In this document: positions 35,923-50,000 of the stretch, one piece after another | Numbering within the stretch: position 1 is the first letter of the stretch | How the letters are laid out: each line of letters opens with the position of its first letter | NCBI RefSeq assembly: GCF_901709675.1 | Contig: NC_051099.1 | Span: 2,604,001 to 2,668,000, forward strand | Length of the DNA stretch: 64,000 nt | Source of the DNA: Syngnathus acus | Lineage: Eukaryota; Chordata; Actinopteri; Syngnathiformes; Syngnathidae | Direction of reading: 5' to 3' | The notes under the pieces: generated by a model | What the model saw: the letters and a program-made list of their open reading frames with translations, nothing else | Databases searched by the model: none | Told to the model about the DNA's origin: nothing | Program-made: the position numbers and the translations under genes

Positions 35923-35940
35923 TGCTGCCCCCTGGTGGAC
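35923..35940 (-). promoter_or_regulatory. CTCF-like motif, reverse
   Basis: On the minus strand the sequence reads GTCCACCAGGGGGCAGCA, an almost ideal CTCF core. It faces the forward motifs at 25,252 and 27,519. Confidence 0.65.
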
Positions 35941-37123
35941 AATGCGTACGCAGCAGAAAGAGCAGCACAATGTCAATTGAATCGAAGCAAAAATTGTGGC
36001 AAAAAAATAAACAGTTCTTTACAATTGATTGATTTAATGATATTATGACTGCTATGTTTTTATAAAATACTGTGCACTACTAAAGTGTTATTTTACATCG
36101 TAAAAAAACACACACATGGCAGCACTTCATCGCAGTTCTCGTTGTTCCGAGAGACGTTGATGAAGAGCCTCATCGGACTTGTAAAGAGGAGATGGTCCAC
36201 TTTGAAGTGGGCCTGACACTGTCCAGATGCAAGTGCATGCGTGTGTGTGTGCGTGCGTGTGTGCAGTACTTAGTCCAAGTCTCTGTGTTTGTCATTCCAG
36301 AGTTATAAACGTGGATGTAAACACAAAAGAAAGAGCGCAAGAGGTCTGGATACAAAAGCGCTGATATGCTGAGCGTGCAAGTCGGAGTGCAATTTAGGGG
36401 CTGGCAGGAGCTCGTCCAAGAGGAGCTTCCAGAAAAGCAAGCGGACTGAAAAGCCAAGTTTGATGATTTTTGACAACAACCGACATAGCTTGTAGCCATT
36501 AAATTCATTCTTACGAGTCGTAATGACTTTTTGGCCTTGTGGAATGACATCATATGGCAGTGGTGAAAGTCTTCTTTTGTTTACGTGTGTGTGTGTGTGA
36601 CGTGTCGCAACAGCGGCAAATAGCTGAGCTGGCTACGTCCGCGTTAATGCGTTGACACGCGGCGTAATCAGTGCAAACAAAGCTAAGCAAGTCTTAGCAC
36701 ATAAATTGTTAGCGTAGCCTTTCAAAGCAGGAAAAGGCGGAATATGCGTCAAAATGCGCCACGCGAGGCCCCGGTGAAGCGCACGCGGGTCATTGAGGGC
36801 CCCGACCCTTCCCCAACCCAAAGCAACCCGCTCGACGGTTATTGAAGAGGCCAGTGTCAGCGAGCGTCTCATCACTTCGTAAGTCTTGTCGCATCTTCCC
36901 GCAAACGGGCCTAATGCATCCCGTTTGACCCTGCGTGCCATAAATCACACGGCGGGCCTCAGATCTCCAAAGCGTGTACATGACCTCGCGTGTGCGCGCG
37001 CATGTATGTGTATATTGCACATGTGTAAAAGGATTAGCACAAAAAACAGAGTAAAAAAAAGTCAGATGTTAAGAATTAAAAGGGTTGATTTCATTAGATC
37101 AATGGCCATTGTGTGTCCGTTGT

Positions 37124-37142
37124 GCGCCGCTAGGGGGCAGTA
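37124..37142 (+). promoter_or_regulatory. CTCF-like motif, forward
   Basis: The sequence GCGCCGCTAGGGGGCAGTA matches the core CCGCNAGGGGGCAG. It points towards pitx1. Confidence 0.6.
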
Positions 37143-37289
37143 ACAACATAGGTGTGCTACAAGTCTTTTTGATAAGGTCATCACAATTAAGCTGTCATCA
37201 TATTTTGTCAATTTTCACAGTTTTTAATATCTATTATTTGATTCCGTTTTATGACTTTTCTTATATTTTACTGGGCCCAACTCTATACT

Positions 37290-37480
37290 AGCCGCCTATC
37301 AAAAGGTGGGAAGAGCCCGACATTCCCAGCATTCCCGCACAGCTCGCAACCCCCCTGACAGCCTTAAATGATTAACGTTCCCATGCGGGCCGCTGATCGC
37401 CGCTCGCAGCGACCTCTCTTCCTTCTTTTGGGCTTTAATTAGCGCCGCCCTAATTAGCGCGCTTGCTCCAAGAAGCTACT
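37290..37480. promoter_or_regulatory. Candidate enhancer with homeodomain sites
   Basis: It holds ATGATTAACG, CTTTAATTAGCG and CCTAATTAGCGCG within about 90 bp of GC-rich, non-repetitive sequence. This spacing of TAATTA cores is typical of developmental enhancers. Motif reading only. Confidence 0.3.
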
Positions 37481-40400
37481 GTGACATGTGCTGCATGGAA
37501 AAAAGTTGCAGCTTCAGAGGCCTCGAGCTTGCACGCGGTTGGAGGGCACGCTCGATAGGGGGCACTAGTGGGTCTCTTGGCTCTGTGCGTGCGCGTGTGT
37601 TTGAGATACAAAAACAAAATAAAACAAAAACTAGGGATTATAGACATTTAAAAAGAAATATGTGACTTTTTAGGGGAACTAAATCAGCCGGCTGGGGATA
37701 AATGACAGTGAAAAACTGGAAAAATAAATACAAAAAATCTGATAGAAAAACAGCTTGGATATAACGAAGAAAAAATAAGAATAAAAATAAACAATTACAA
37801 ATCAGTCGACGAATCAGATTTGAAACGACTCTTGCAAAAAATGGAGTTGAGCCATAATAATAATAAAGATTACTATCTTTGTGCGGGCAACCAAAACAAA
37901 GTCACTTGTTCGGAAACATGCGCCTCATCCTCACCACAATCGCGGCGGCCCTTGCTACATCCCGCTTTCAAATCAGAGCAAGGGGATGAGGGGAAGGTTC
38001 AAAGGTCAAATCTACAGAGGGATTTAAGGGCCTTAACTTCATCACGGAGCAGCAGAGGTGACCTGCCGCCACCACACACACACACACACATATGCACACA
38101 AATAACAATAATAGAAAACCTCGGGCGGGACCCGATGCCCAAAAGTGGCTGTGTTGTTTTTCAAGCCCAGTTTAACTGAAAGAAATTTATTTTGCTCTCA
38201 CAAAAATCTTTGGAAATAACAACCCCATATTTATCTTGTAATAATTATTATTCAATTCAAATGTGTACATGTTTTATTTTAAAACATCAATCGTCTCTGG
38301 ATTTGTAATATTTTGTTCTCTAATTATTGAGTTATTCCACATATAATTACGATTATTTTTCTTAGTGAATGAAAATAGTCTATGCAATTATAAGTTTTAA
38401 ATATTTAATTTAGAATTTAGGTGACCCCCACAACAACAAAAAATGAAGTAACTCGACACCATATGCAGCAAAAGTTGTCAATCCGCGTGTGCAATATTGG
38501 AAAAAGATGAAAGATGCTCCCGTTAGGTTCTCACGGACAGATGAGGACGACGACGGTGGGAGCGCCCGTGTGTCGGCCGTGAGTGATCGTCTAACCGTCA
38601 TCCGATACCGTCGACGCGGATCACTTTGCACCCTTTAGACGCCAGCCATGCCGACTTGTATTTCTAACTTCAACTCTAACGTAGTGCTTGTATGCCAATC
38701 TTATTTTTTTTAAATTAATTAATTAATTTATATTTATTTATTTGGCAGGGACGGTTGGGATGTTAGTTGCTACATTAGCATGATTGTGGCTAAAGGCCAC
38801 CCTCTTGATTTTGCAATTGGCAAGCTGGAGGATGGACGACCCCGTCCGCCCTGGCTTTTTGCTTCATTTGGCTCACACGCAAACAACAAAATAACCCCCC
38901 CCAAAAAAAAGGCAGGAGGCTTGCTGAGATCTTTCCTCTGCTCAAGCCCAGACACCCTTAATCCCTGCGTGGGGGTTTAGGCAGGGGAGAGAGGGCCGAC
39001 TGGAGTTGTTCCCAGCCCGGCAGCGGGAGCCTAATTGGGGGCCCGCAAGTTGAATCGGAGCTCCACCCCGCAGTAGTCTTCATCAGTGTCGTTTGGGGAG
39101 ATAACTCAAATAGGACTGCGATGAGTCATCAATTTGGCGATCAAACAAACGTCATTTTTCCTTTCTCTTTTTCTTTACACCCCAAACAAATGACTTTTCA
39201 GATGAAAAATCCAGTTTCCATTGGGGCTATGTGCTTTTCAATAATGAGCAATGGTTGACACATACGTTGTGCATGTCCAAGCCGTAATTCACATGGCCGC
39301 GAGGTTATGTGTGCGTCAGGATGAGTCAGCATCCGCTCATTCAAGGATTTGATAAGTCCGCACACATCCAAAATATCTCCTCATCTTCTAAAACAAGACG
39401 ACAAATCTAATATCGACTTAGTGAGCGTCATGTTCGTACAACGTTTATCTTGTAAAAAAAAGACGTTCCTCCGCCTGTCTCGTGGACGCTAGCAGGAGTG
39501 ATGGCGTAATGTGGGCGGGGCTACCGAGGGACAGGTGAGTCTATAGAGTAATTGGTTTCCTGAAGAGGATTAACTTGTCTGCCTCGGGCCTCTCCCTTAA
39601 ACAATATACAGGTAGTGTGTATCCTCGGTTGCCATAGCAACAAGAATCTTTTGGCACACTCTTTGTCCCCTTTGCATAGAAAACCTTTTAACAATACATT
39701 ATACGCATGTTAATATAAAGAGACTTAAATACTTGGAATGTTTACCCGGGTAAGTTAGCGCCACGTTAGCATCCGAGCGCTAACAGTATAAGATATTTTT
39801 GGTTGCGTTGGAAAACGAGTGAAATATATTTCCGACAATATGTGGCGTAAACATTGTAACCTGAATTCCGAATTGTTTGAGAACCGAGCTGAGCCAAAAT
39901 TTTACAGGATTTGTTTTTTTCTCTAATTGTCGTGAGTTTTGGTAAATGGTCTTCGACTTTTCAAGATGGCCGGAGATCAGGAGATGACAACTCTACCATG
40001 GCGCCCCCAAAGAGTTTTTAGTAGGTAGCGGTAATGCAACTCCAAAATTAATTTCCAACTGCTCAAAAAAGAATTGGATCATTTTTGAAACATTTACAGT
40101 TAATACTTTAAAATAGTGCAGGTCAATGCTTTAAAAAAAGTACTAATTTTGCGTGACACCATGCACCCGTGCTTCGTGACTTTTTGGGCATGTTCAATGC
40201 CCCAAACAAAGCAAGTCAAGCATTAGCTCCGCGGTGCAGGAAATAAAACAGGGATGGGCCCCGAGATGCATCCCTTCCCTTTTATGAAGGGATTTACATT
40301 TGATTGACAGCTGCAAAGCAAAGTGACACATCCACAAAATAGCAGCTAGCCGCAGGGCTAAAGCAAAGCGAGCGAGCGCGCGACGTTCCCACCGTGCGGC

Positions 40401-41569
40401 TGCATGACAGGAAGAAACTAAACGCCCAGACCATGCACGCCTTCATCCACGAGTCGTGTCTGAACACAAATCTGGCGAGAAGGGACTGCATTCATGTGGA
40501 CAATGCAAGAGAAACAGTTAAGATATAAATGAAGAAATACCCTGCTAATACTCCCCGAGCAGATTTTGACAGCATTTATGGCACTTCAAACACACCTAAA
40601 TCCATTTAAACACATAACACGGAAGAGGATTTAGTGTGCTGGCATCTAGTGGTCAAGAGTGGAATTACGGCCAAAATGAAAGGAGGGCAAAATAGAGAGA
40701 CAAACTGGACAAGGAAAATCTGCAAACTATTGAGGCCGTGAACCGGGAAATGAGTCAAGACGCATCATTTTCCCACCAACTCGGTGGAAGAGGATCCTTT
40801 CTCACGGCACACCAACTGATGCGACCAGCTGGCCTACAAAATGTGGGCATGGTGCAGCCACTTGGAGGGCGGGACCACTTTAAATCGTCAGAGGGTTTGT
40901 TATCATGTCAAAGAAGCCATGATGGTCTGATTTACTCCAGCGCTGATGCGTCACAGGAATGTGACACAGTTGGTTTTGCCTTGCACGCCCGAGCCCCGAA
41001 AGACCGGCAGGCGCTGCGGTGGCGGCGATTGACGGCAAGCCGCCCGTGAAAGTTGCGATGCTGATACGCCACATCAACTGAAGGGACTTCCGCTCGAGCG
41101 TGAAAGCCAGTGTCAAAATATTAGAGAGCGCTCTCCTCGGGATACACAGCAAACTCCACAAACATGGCCGCCACCGCCATTCTGCCACACACTAAGCTTG
41201 GCTCAAACATGGCCGACATCCTTCTCCAGAAGTGTTCTGGCAGGTAGGCAAGAGGAAGCTACCTTGCGGATGCGTCCATCCCATTGTTCTGGCAAAAGCA
41301 ACCAAGCGTCGGGGCAACCTGTGATACAATCAGCCCCATTGGGCGATGGCTATCTCTGCTCTTTCTATTGTGGAAAAGATAATGAGGGCACAAAGTACTT
41401 AACTACTTAACTACAGTAGCCCACTAGTGTGTTTGTTGTTACTTCCAGTCTGCCTTCCAGCAGCCAATTAGTCATCTGACAAGTTGGCATCTCAAGACAA
41501 CAGCGCAAACGACAGCACAGGCCTCGCCTCTTAAAGGCACCCGAATGGCCAACGACGACCTCGCCCTCT

Positions 41570-41900
41570 CATTTGTGTCATCTCGCAAGCCGGGGCCATG
41601 ACGGGTGCGATGTGGGCAGGTCATGTGAGGTTTCGCCGAGCCGTGTTTTTATTGCGCTGTTGACTTTGCGCCGTTCGCTGCCGTGCGTGTGCGCGAGTGG
41701 GGCGGGCGCGGGAGAAAACAACAACGCCTTTTCTCGAGCGACTGGCAAAAGACAAACGGAGGCTGACGGGCGCAACAATGGAATTATTAACGATGACGGG
41801 CCAGTGGGCACGCTCCGATTGAGCTGTGCCCGCAGAGATTTCCTATACAACAATTGCTCATTGATTTGAGGAAATGGGCCGACTTTCTCACAATTCGTAA
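41570..41900. promoter_or_regulatory. Candidate regulatory block
   Basis: A GC-rich stretch holds GGAATTATTAACGATG, AACAATTGCTCATTGATTTG and SOX-like ACAATGG words. It stands out from AT-rich neighbours and has no coding potential. Confidence 0.22.
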
Positions 41901-43559
41901 ATCTTAAGAAAGTCTCCTGCGAGGCTTAACCGATTGTCAGCTGTCACATCAATCACGGACGGCATGGGCGGAAAACAAAATGGACAAAAGCGGGACAAAT
42001 GCAAACATTAATATGAAAATATCAAATGTCTGTTTTCATCTAAATATCAAATGTCACTTTTCATATAACTACGCTTTCATACAAATTCCTACAAAATTCT
42101 GCTGGACTATAAAAATTCTCAAATGAGCATTCAACGGAAAATGCAGTATGAACGATTTAATTTCCAACAACATTCTTCGGCGAATCAACCGACCAGCCGA
42201 GCGTTCAGATCCAACTATCCGCGGGGAAAGCCGACTATTCCGCACGATCAATATTATTTAAGCAAAAAGCTGATTGTTATGACTTATGATGAGCTTACAT
42301 TTAATGGCGCAATTATGCGCCGTGCATAGCGCATCTCTTCAACTACATAACTGACTAACCTCGCCTCATCCGACACGAGTTAATCCCCGCGTACTGCCGA
42401 GAAGCTTTTATGCATTCTGCGCCGGTGTCGCTGCGCTGCGTAGGGCGGGGTGAGGGGGGTTGGGGGGTGTCAGCCTCTAAGTGCCCCCCCTGAGAGCGGC
42501 CCGGGCCAAGGAGCCGCCGACCTGCCAATTACCCCCGCCGGTCGGCCGAAAGAAAAACCGCGGCCGAGTCCGACGCACACAAACGTGCGCGCAGACGGTG
42601 CATAGGTGGAGGGGGACATCATGGATATGTATGACACACGCGCTGGCGCAGCGCCGTGATTTCCCCCGGTAGCCGCGCTAAGCCCCGCACGGGCCGCGGA
42701 TTTGTCTGACACCTTGTTTAACACAGATGTCAAAAAAGAAAAAAAAATGCAGCTTACAATAGGTCGGACGACGTTTGACAGAGGTGCTCATCTATCGCCG
42801 CACTTTGATTGACAGCGGGAATGCGGCGGACGTTTACGGAGCTTCCGCTTAGTGAGCAAGTGCGGACAGAGCTGCGAAGGGGAGAGGAGAGCGCCCGTTG
42901 CGGGAGGCTTACGGGGTCAAGGGAGGCTTCTCGCATGCGAATTTGCCACCGTTTTTGATTCCGTTTCCGTCTCGACAGGCCGGACCGCATTCTGGGAGTT
43001 GTTACGCTTGGCTATGCAGAAGCTTTTGTATTGTCCATGCTGAAAAAAAGTAACTTTGAACATTTTAAATGCGTGTCCTGGCGTCTAAAATAAGACAGGG
43101 ACAAAACTACGAGCTCAAACGGAACCCGAAATTTGAGGATGAAAATCGATGCTGCGGAGAATCTTCAGCTCCCGAAATTTAACATTCGGCTGCAAATTTG
43201 GCAGCAAAGCATCACTTCCGAGAAGCCAGACCAAAGCAATCGACTTGAAAGTGTTTCCCGTGGCGAATTACAGGTAGACAGCGCCTGAGGTCAACTGTCT
43301 GACCTTTAACCTCAGTGCGCAGCTCCTGTCAAACTCCTGTCTGGAATCTTGTCCAATACGGAAGCGTATTGCCGGCAGGTGCTTTGTTGACAAACATTTC
43401 TAGCGCTTCTGTTGGGTCTTCATTATTGCCCAGTGTAACGGGAAGACCCGCCATGCACTGAAGACTTTGCCGACAAAGCACCTGGCAGACAAAGCAAAAC
43501 GCAAAGACAACCTGAACGGCTGTCGAGCTTCCGCTCGGCATCATTTGCCGGCTCCAAAT

Positions 43560-44040
43560 TGGTTCGAAAAGAAGACGAGCCGGGAAGCGGGCGGGGCGGC
43601 GCAGGTAATTATGCAGCCGGCGTGAGTCGTGGCGGCGGTGACATGAGAGCTCAAGCCCAGAGATGGGGCTTGTTAGCGGGCAGCTCCATTAAGGCTCGCC
43701 ATCTCCATTCTCCCGCTTTGTCCTAAATTGGCTTCTTCCTGACCCTCCTCCGCCGCCCCCCCCCCCCCACTTAGCCCGTGCCGGCGCGCTCATGTATATG
43801 CATCGCAAATCCCCCGCAGACACGGGCAAACGCTCTAGCCCGGCCCAACTAAAAAGCCACGCGGAGTTTTGGGTCAAGAGTCGGCCCCTCGCCGGCGTTT
43901 AATCACACGGAGGTAGCGGCACCGAGCGAGGAGACTCGGGGGCGCCCGACGGCGCCTCTCCCGCCGGCTATTATCCTGCCGTCGTGGACGGACCTCCTGT
44001 CTGCTGGAGGAGTCAATTAGAGGAGGTGGGAAGTTTTGAA
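43560..44040. promoter_or_regulatory. Candidate regulatory block
   Basis: It contains GGTAATTATGCAGCC, CTCCATTAAGGCTCG, ATGTATATGCATCGC and GCGTTTAATCACACGG in a low-repeat, CpG-containing background. It looks like conserved non-coding DNA; alignment to other fish is needed to decide. Confidence 0.25.
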
Positions 44041-47000
44041 AAAAGTCAAGAAAGGCAAAAGTGTCGCCCAACTGAAACACAGAGAGATGGAATGACCCAA
44101 AAGTTGATTAACGTCGGAGCTCCGACGGGTCGTCAATGCAAGCAATGAGTGATTACAATCAATTTGGTATGCAAATAAGCCAACAAATGAAAATAGTTAT
44201 ATTCGTGATGCCCCTGAAATTAAAACTAATGGCGATTGTATAATCCGCCGGCCCTACCCCGTAGTGGTCAGAAGTGGCATTGCCGATTAATGCAAACTTG
44301 TGGAGGGTCAAAAGTCAGACAATGCAGCTTTTGAGATGACGAAAGACGTTTTTGAAAGCTCATTTTTGAAGGGCCAAGTTGCGTTTGCTGAGCGTAAACT
44401 CGGAGGAGCGAATCCTGCCCGCGATGACAGGGTGGAAGCCAAGACGGAAAGGTAAGCGCCATTTTAGCTTTTCTGGCTGGCCTGCATACCGCAAGAGTGA
44501 CTCAAACGCTCGCTTCGGATTGCGCGGGCGGCATCTCTGCTTCTTCTTCTTCTTTTTTAATGGCCTCCATTTGGAACAACTACAGGGCCGGCCGCTTCGA
44601 AAATTATATTACAGACGCTTGAGTGGCTCGGCTCCAACGCGACTTGTGTTAGCGCCGCCGACCGCACTCGACTGTTTTTAAGCCGCGCGGCCGCACTACA
44701 ACGGCTGGCCCGGCGCTCGGCTGTTAAAAGAGGGGGGCGGGAAAAAAAAATAGAAGAGAGCTGATATTGGAGACGGGTTATTACACGAATGTGTCTGCGT
44801 GATGAGGTGCAGATGGCGCCGACAAACCGACGCTTGACGGGCTCCTGTCCGCGAGAACGCCGCCTCGAGATTCGCATAAAACTTTGTTGTTGCTTAAAAA
44901 GTGTTACACTCAAGACAATTGTTTTTTGTGCGACTTTGTCCGAGGAATCCCGTCCGATTGCACCGGCGGTGCTTCAAAAAGGCGGACGCGAGTGCGGCGG
45001 CCCCCTAATGGAGCTTGCGGCCTGCGCACGGCTTGCTCGCGGCTTGTGTGCTTTTTCAGCTGCTTGTGGGAAAAGCCCGACGTTCCTCCCCCCACCCGCC
45101 AGTGACGAAGATGCAAAGCGATCGATCGCTCGGCGGCAGCGCCCCTCCCGGCCGACGTTTGCGGTCTGCCCGACGCCCACGGAACCTGATATTATCCCAG
45201 TTTAGCCGCGTTTATTCGCATTCTCACGGCGGCCGGGACACACGATCCGCCATGAAATGTTGGCGCGCGGCGAGAATTTGTCCACTTAAGTGCGCTAAAT
45301 GACATGCTCGCGGAAGGCCGGCCGGGATCAAAGCGGGCCTTTCAAGGTCCGTTCTGGAGCGGCTCGGACGTGCCTCCGATCGTCACGGCGCGGCCTCGCT
45401 AACGACCCCCTGCGATCGTGAGTCATGAAAGATTCACGGAGGCTCGACATCCGCTTTCCTAATGGGAGCGCAATGAGGGTGTAAAGTAGCTCTGAATCTT
45501 TCAGCGTGGAAATCCCACCACATGCCCGAGGCGCAGATTTCTCCTCGAGGGTTTCGTTCGTTTAAAAGCGTCTCACGACGATGACAAGAAATCTGAGACG
45601 CGGCTTACGCGGATTCACTAAAAAGCCGCTTTGAACGTTAGCCTCGTTTGGCGTCACTAGCGTGGGCTAACTCTATTTTTGTCATTTTGAAGTTAGGTGC
45701 GACAGAGAATATTTTGTCGTATGGCGTAGTCCTTTGCGCAATATCGCCGAAACATTTGGAATGTCGATATTGTTGCGATGTTTGGAAGTGTCAAGGAGGA
45801 CTATGTTCAAACATACTTGCTAGCTAAAAGTCAAACTAAAATGCCGTTTGGGTTTCATTATAAGCTCAAAATGAAATAATTCCAAAAAGCTTCGCCGGGA
45901 TCATGTGCGTGTGCATGTCTTGTTGTTTTGACTGCTGGCGTGAGAGAGTTGCAACTCTGCCAATCAAGCAGACGACGCGTGTTGACGGAGCCCGTTGACG
46001 GCTGTCACTCTCGACTTAACTGTTATTACTGCAGCTGACACACGTGCCGCTGCAAAACGTTGTCATCAACCCTCGGAAGGAAACGGGACAAACGTTCGAC
46101 TCGAGACCGTGATGTCACATTGTTTTCGAACGAGTCATGTCAAGTTCCATTTCGAGGTGCTGAAAAGTATGGGAAGTTTTGAAACGTATGAGAACGCCAC
46201 CGGTAAAAAAACTGCTTTGAGGATCGACAGAGCGCATTTGGAGAAAGTCGCAAACTAGAAATGAAAACAACAAAAAAAACAGAGCGAGATAATTGATTTG
46301 GTGAGTCAAGCAGGAGAAGAGCACCAGCTGTGTTTATCTGACCTTTGACCCCCCGAGGCCACTCCAATCTCAACAAGAGCTCGGCCTGACACACGCGCGC
46401 ACACGGCATTACTGGACCCTCCCCAATTAAGAGACAGCAAAGGTCAGAGCGGCTGAGAGCAGCAAACAGACATTGGAAGTGGAGAAACGCACCTGGAGGA
46501 CCCCCCCCAAAAAAATTCCCTGTATTTTATATACAATTAGGCACTTGCTTGATGTGGCGCAACTTCTTGATCTGGCTTTAGGGAGGAAGTTGTTTAGGAA
46601 AGCTGAGGGAAAAGGTCAGAGTTTTTTTTGGGTGGGGTGGGGGGGGGGGTGAGCGAGGAGGGCGTGTCGGGCAAGGCTGAGAGCTTTTCTCAGGTAGGTC
46701 TGCCCAAACACGACGGCCTTGTTTACCTGTCAGCTTTTGTGCGGCCCTCCCACGGCAGACAAAGGAGGAAGGAGGGCGCAGCTCCTCGGACCACCGGTGG
46801 AGACGCAGACCGACGGAGGAGAGCGTTGTGTTTGTCTTCACGCACGCATGCTTCAACATCCTGACGTGTGTGTGGGGGGGGGCACACACACACGCATGTT
46901 ATATTGCGAGTGTATGAAAGTGACCCAGAGTGCACGTTGTGTTTGTTGCTGGGCGGGGTTTGTGTATAAATGCAAACACGAGTGACTAAGTCACACTCGC

Positions 47001-50000
47001 CAAGTGGCGGACAATGCAAGCGCTCGCCTCACGTTTGTGAGTATTTTTGACGGGACGCTTAGTTTCCATTTGAGTTTGAAATTTGGCTCGTTTGAACAGC
47101 AGCTTTGTTTGTTCGTATTTGATGGCGAAATCAAGTCATCCAAATAAATGAGCCTTCAAAGCAGTTCCATTTGGATGCCACCCCAAAAAAAAGGACAAAA
47201 CGTGTATGTTGTTTTTTGTCTTCATACACGTGTCCAAATTCCGACATGAGCGAGAGAGCGAGTCAACTACTGTGGGAAAACGCTCTTAACCTGGATGAAG
47301 ATAAGCAGAGACGCAAGAGCTCCGCCTCCTCCTCCTCCTCCTCCTTCTTTACAGGCCGTGCATGCGTATGTCATATACAGCCGCGTCCGAACGGCTGGCT
47401 CGGTGTGGCGGCGTGGCAAAACCACAATCATGGAAAAGAAAACTGTTGAAATGGCATTTCGTCAAAAATTGTGTTCTCATTTAAAGGTGGCGCCGTTGAG
47501 ATTTGAAATATGAATACAAAATGAGCCACGTCAGAGCTGACGGCTTGTCAATCACAGCTGTCGCCATAGCAACAATTGGCAGCCCCCCCCCCCCCCCCCG
47601 AGACATGCACTCTGGTGCTCGTGCAAAGTAGCTCTTCCGTTTTTATCTGAGCGCGGAGATAAAAGTGCCAGGCCGCTATTCCCATACCTGGAGCGCCTGG
47701 AATTTCCAGAGAAGGGCCGTAAATTGTACACACCACGTTGTCCTCTTCCCTCCTCCCGCCGCTCGCAACAAGAAGAAGACGAGCTCGTTGACTTCTGAAA
47801 AACACATCCATCACTTTGCTTCTAAGGGAGGATGTGCGGATGAAGCCTGCCTGCTTGCATGCGTGCATGGCGTGAGAGCGTGCATAAATAAGTGATGGAC
47901 GGGCCCGGCCCATGACTTTGTCCAGCAACTTCCCAGATGAAATGAGACCAAAAGACAAATGTGAATTATGCGCCTGACCTTTTCAACGGCAGCTGATGTT
48001 ACGCTATTGAAAAGAAAAAAAAAAGAGTGCTTGCACAAAGAAATCCAAAGTAAAGGAGAGATCAGTGGCAAAACACTCCACAAAGATGGCCGACACGGTG
48101 TCACGCTGACAACAAAGATGGCCGACACGGTGGCCGGTCGCCATCTTGCAACAAGCCGTAACAATAGCTGCTCTACGACAACGCACTTGTTGCTGTCGCA
48201 ATGGTTGAAAAATGTGCTGAGTGTTCGCCTCCGCGCCGCAAACATTGCGGTAAAGCGTCCGTGTGGTAATCACGAGTCATTTTATGGGGCCCGCTTGAAA
48301 GGAAATTCTCCGAGCACTTCTCAAGTTAGAGAGGAAGGGGGGAAGGGGGAAAGAGGAAAAAGAGCACCTCAAAGGATGGAAAATTGGACGCCATCCCCAA
48401 TCGCTTTCAGACCATGAGGAAATGGAGAAGATCAGCAAATAAAATGCGAATGCTAAACTGCTAGCAAGAAAAGCGCTAATGCGAAACAACAAAAGCTAAT
48501 TCGGCTAATACTGAAAATATGATTTTGTTGTTGGAAAGCCTGTTTTGTATTTGTGAGCTCTATTTTGTTCTTGAACATAGCTGTCATGCTAACCAGTACC
48601 AGATAATGCTAAATGTGACTGCTAGTAAGTCAAATGAGCTTCTCAGATGCGGAAGTAGCTAACGCTACAGAAAGGACTTTTGAGTGACCTTATTTTGACT
48701 TTTTTTTTCAAAATGACATCAGATTGTTTTATACGCATGAATAGAAGCGAGGGAATTATTTTAAAGCGCCGGCGCAGCGCAACACGATCCCGTAAAGCGC
48801 CGTCGTAAATCTCACCGAGCCTCGTCCTGCTTCTGCTGCCGTTGAGGCCAGCAACGACCAGATGTTGAAAAACAATTCATCAAGGAGCGATCTAAAGAAT
48901 TTTGATAGTGGAAAAGGGGAGGATGAGCGCAACCAGTGACAGCAAAAGAACAAAAAGCATCTTTTAACCCTGTTGGGAATTTGTTGCTAAATGCAAAACA
49001 AACTCGCCGCTGTTAAATCGCTTGTTCGGCGCCCGAACGAGAAGATGGCGCTCACATTACAGGAAGTGAAACCTTTCAAGGTCAAACTTAAATTTTTAGC
49101 ATTAAGTATTTTTTCCTCCACAGTCTCCAGTTAACCACCACAGCCCTTAGTCTCCCCGTATGTCAAAAGTGTCGCCTTGCTAGCATGATCTGTTAGCATC
49201 TCGCTACCAATGATGCATTCAATGTGGCATTGGCTCACAGCATGATACTCTGCAGTCTCCACTTGCCCGCATTCTCATTTTGGATAACCGTGATGACTTA
49301 CAGTTAGCTTGCGGTGTGATGTTCCACAGTCTCCGCTTGGCTGCCGTGGTCCGCCGTTCCATCAGGGAGATCCTTGTTCTCCTCCATTTTGTGAGCACGT
49401 CATTGTGCTTTTTCAAGTCTAGAAATGACAAAAGTGAAGACACGTGTTATTATTGTGCTCAACAGTCACGAGGCTCTTTTGTTGCCATTTATTGCGACAG
49501 CCGTCATGTGCACTTTCAGCCGATTTTGACAAGGACAAAAAAAGTGTCCTGTGATGAGCCCAGTAAAAGCTTTTGTTTGGATGCTGCTATTTGCCAATAA
49601 TTAGAGACCCCCCCGCCTCGACACACACACACAGACAGGCGCTAAAGGGCCAAATAATCCCTTCACCTATTTGCAGAGGACAGATGAGTAGGCCTCACCT
49701 TCAGGGTAGTACTTAACTCCTGTAGCCACTCGTTGGGTAATCGCACTATTCCAGCAGCCTGCTAATTACCCGTGTGTGTGTGTTTGTCCGTCCGTGTGTG
49801 TGTGTAGCAATGCAGGCCTCACAAGTTGTCAATGGCGATGTGGCCTGCACGTGGAGCAACTGAGCATCCACTGCCACTGTTCGCACACAATGTTGACTTT
49901 CAGCCACATACATGTTGCATTTCCACCTTGTGTCCATTTTCTTTGTTTGGTAAGCTAAGGGCATTTTGGCCCAGAAACAATACAGAGGCAATTTGGGGCT

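Noticed and set aside
37545-37570. CTCF-like CGATAGGGGGCACTA
   Set aside because: The 5' half of the core (CCA/CCG) is missing, so the match is too weak to list.
40645-40665. CTCF-like CCACTAGATGCCAG on the minus strand
   Set aside because: A mismatch at the invariant GG of the core makes binding doubtful.
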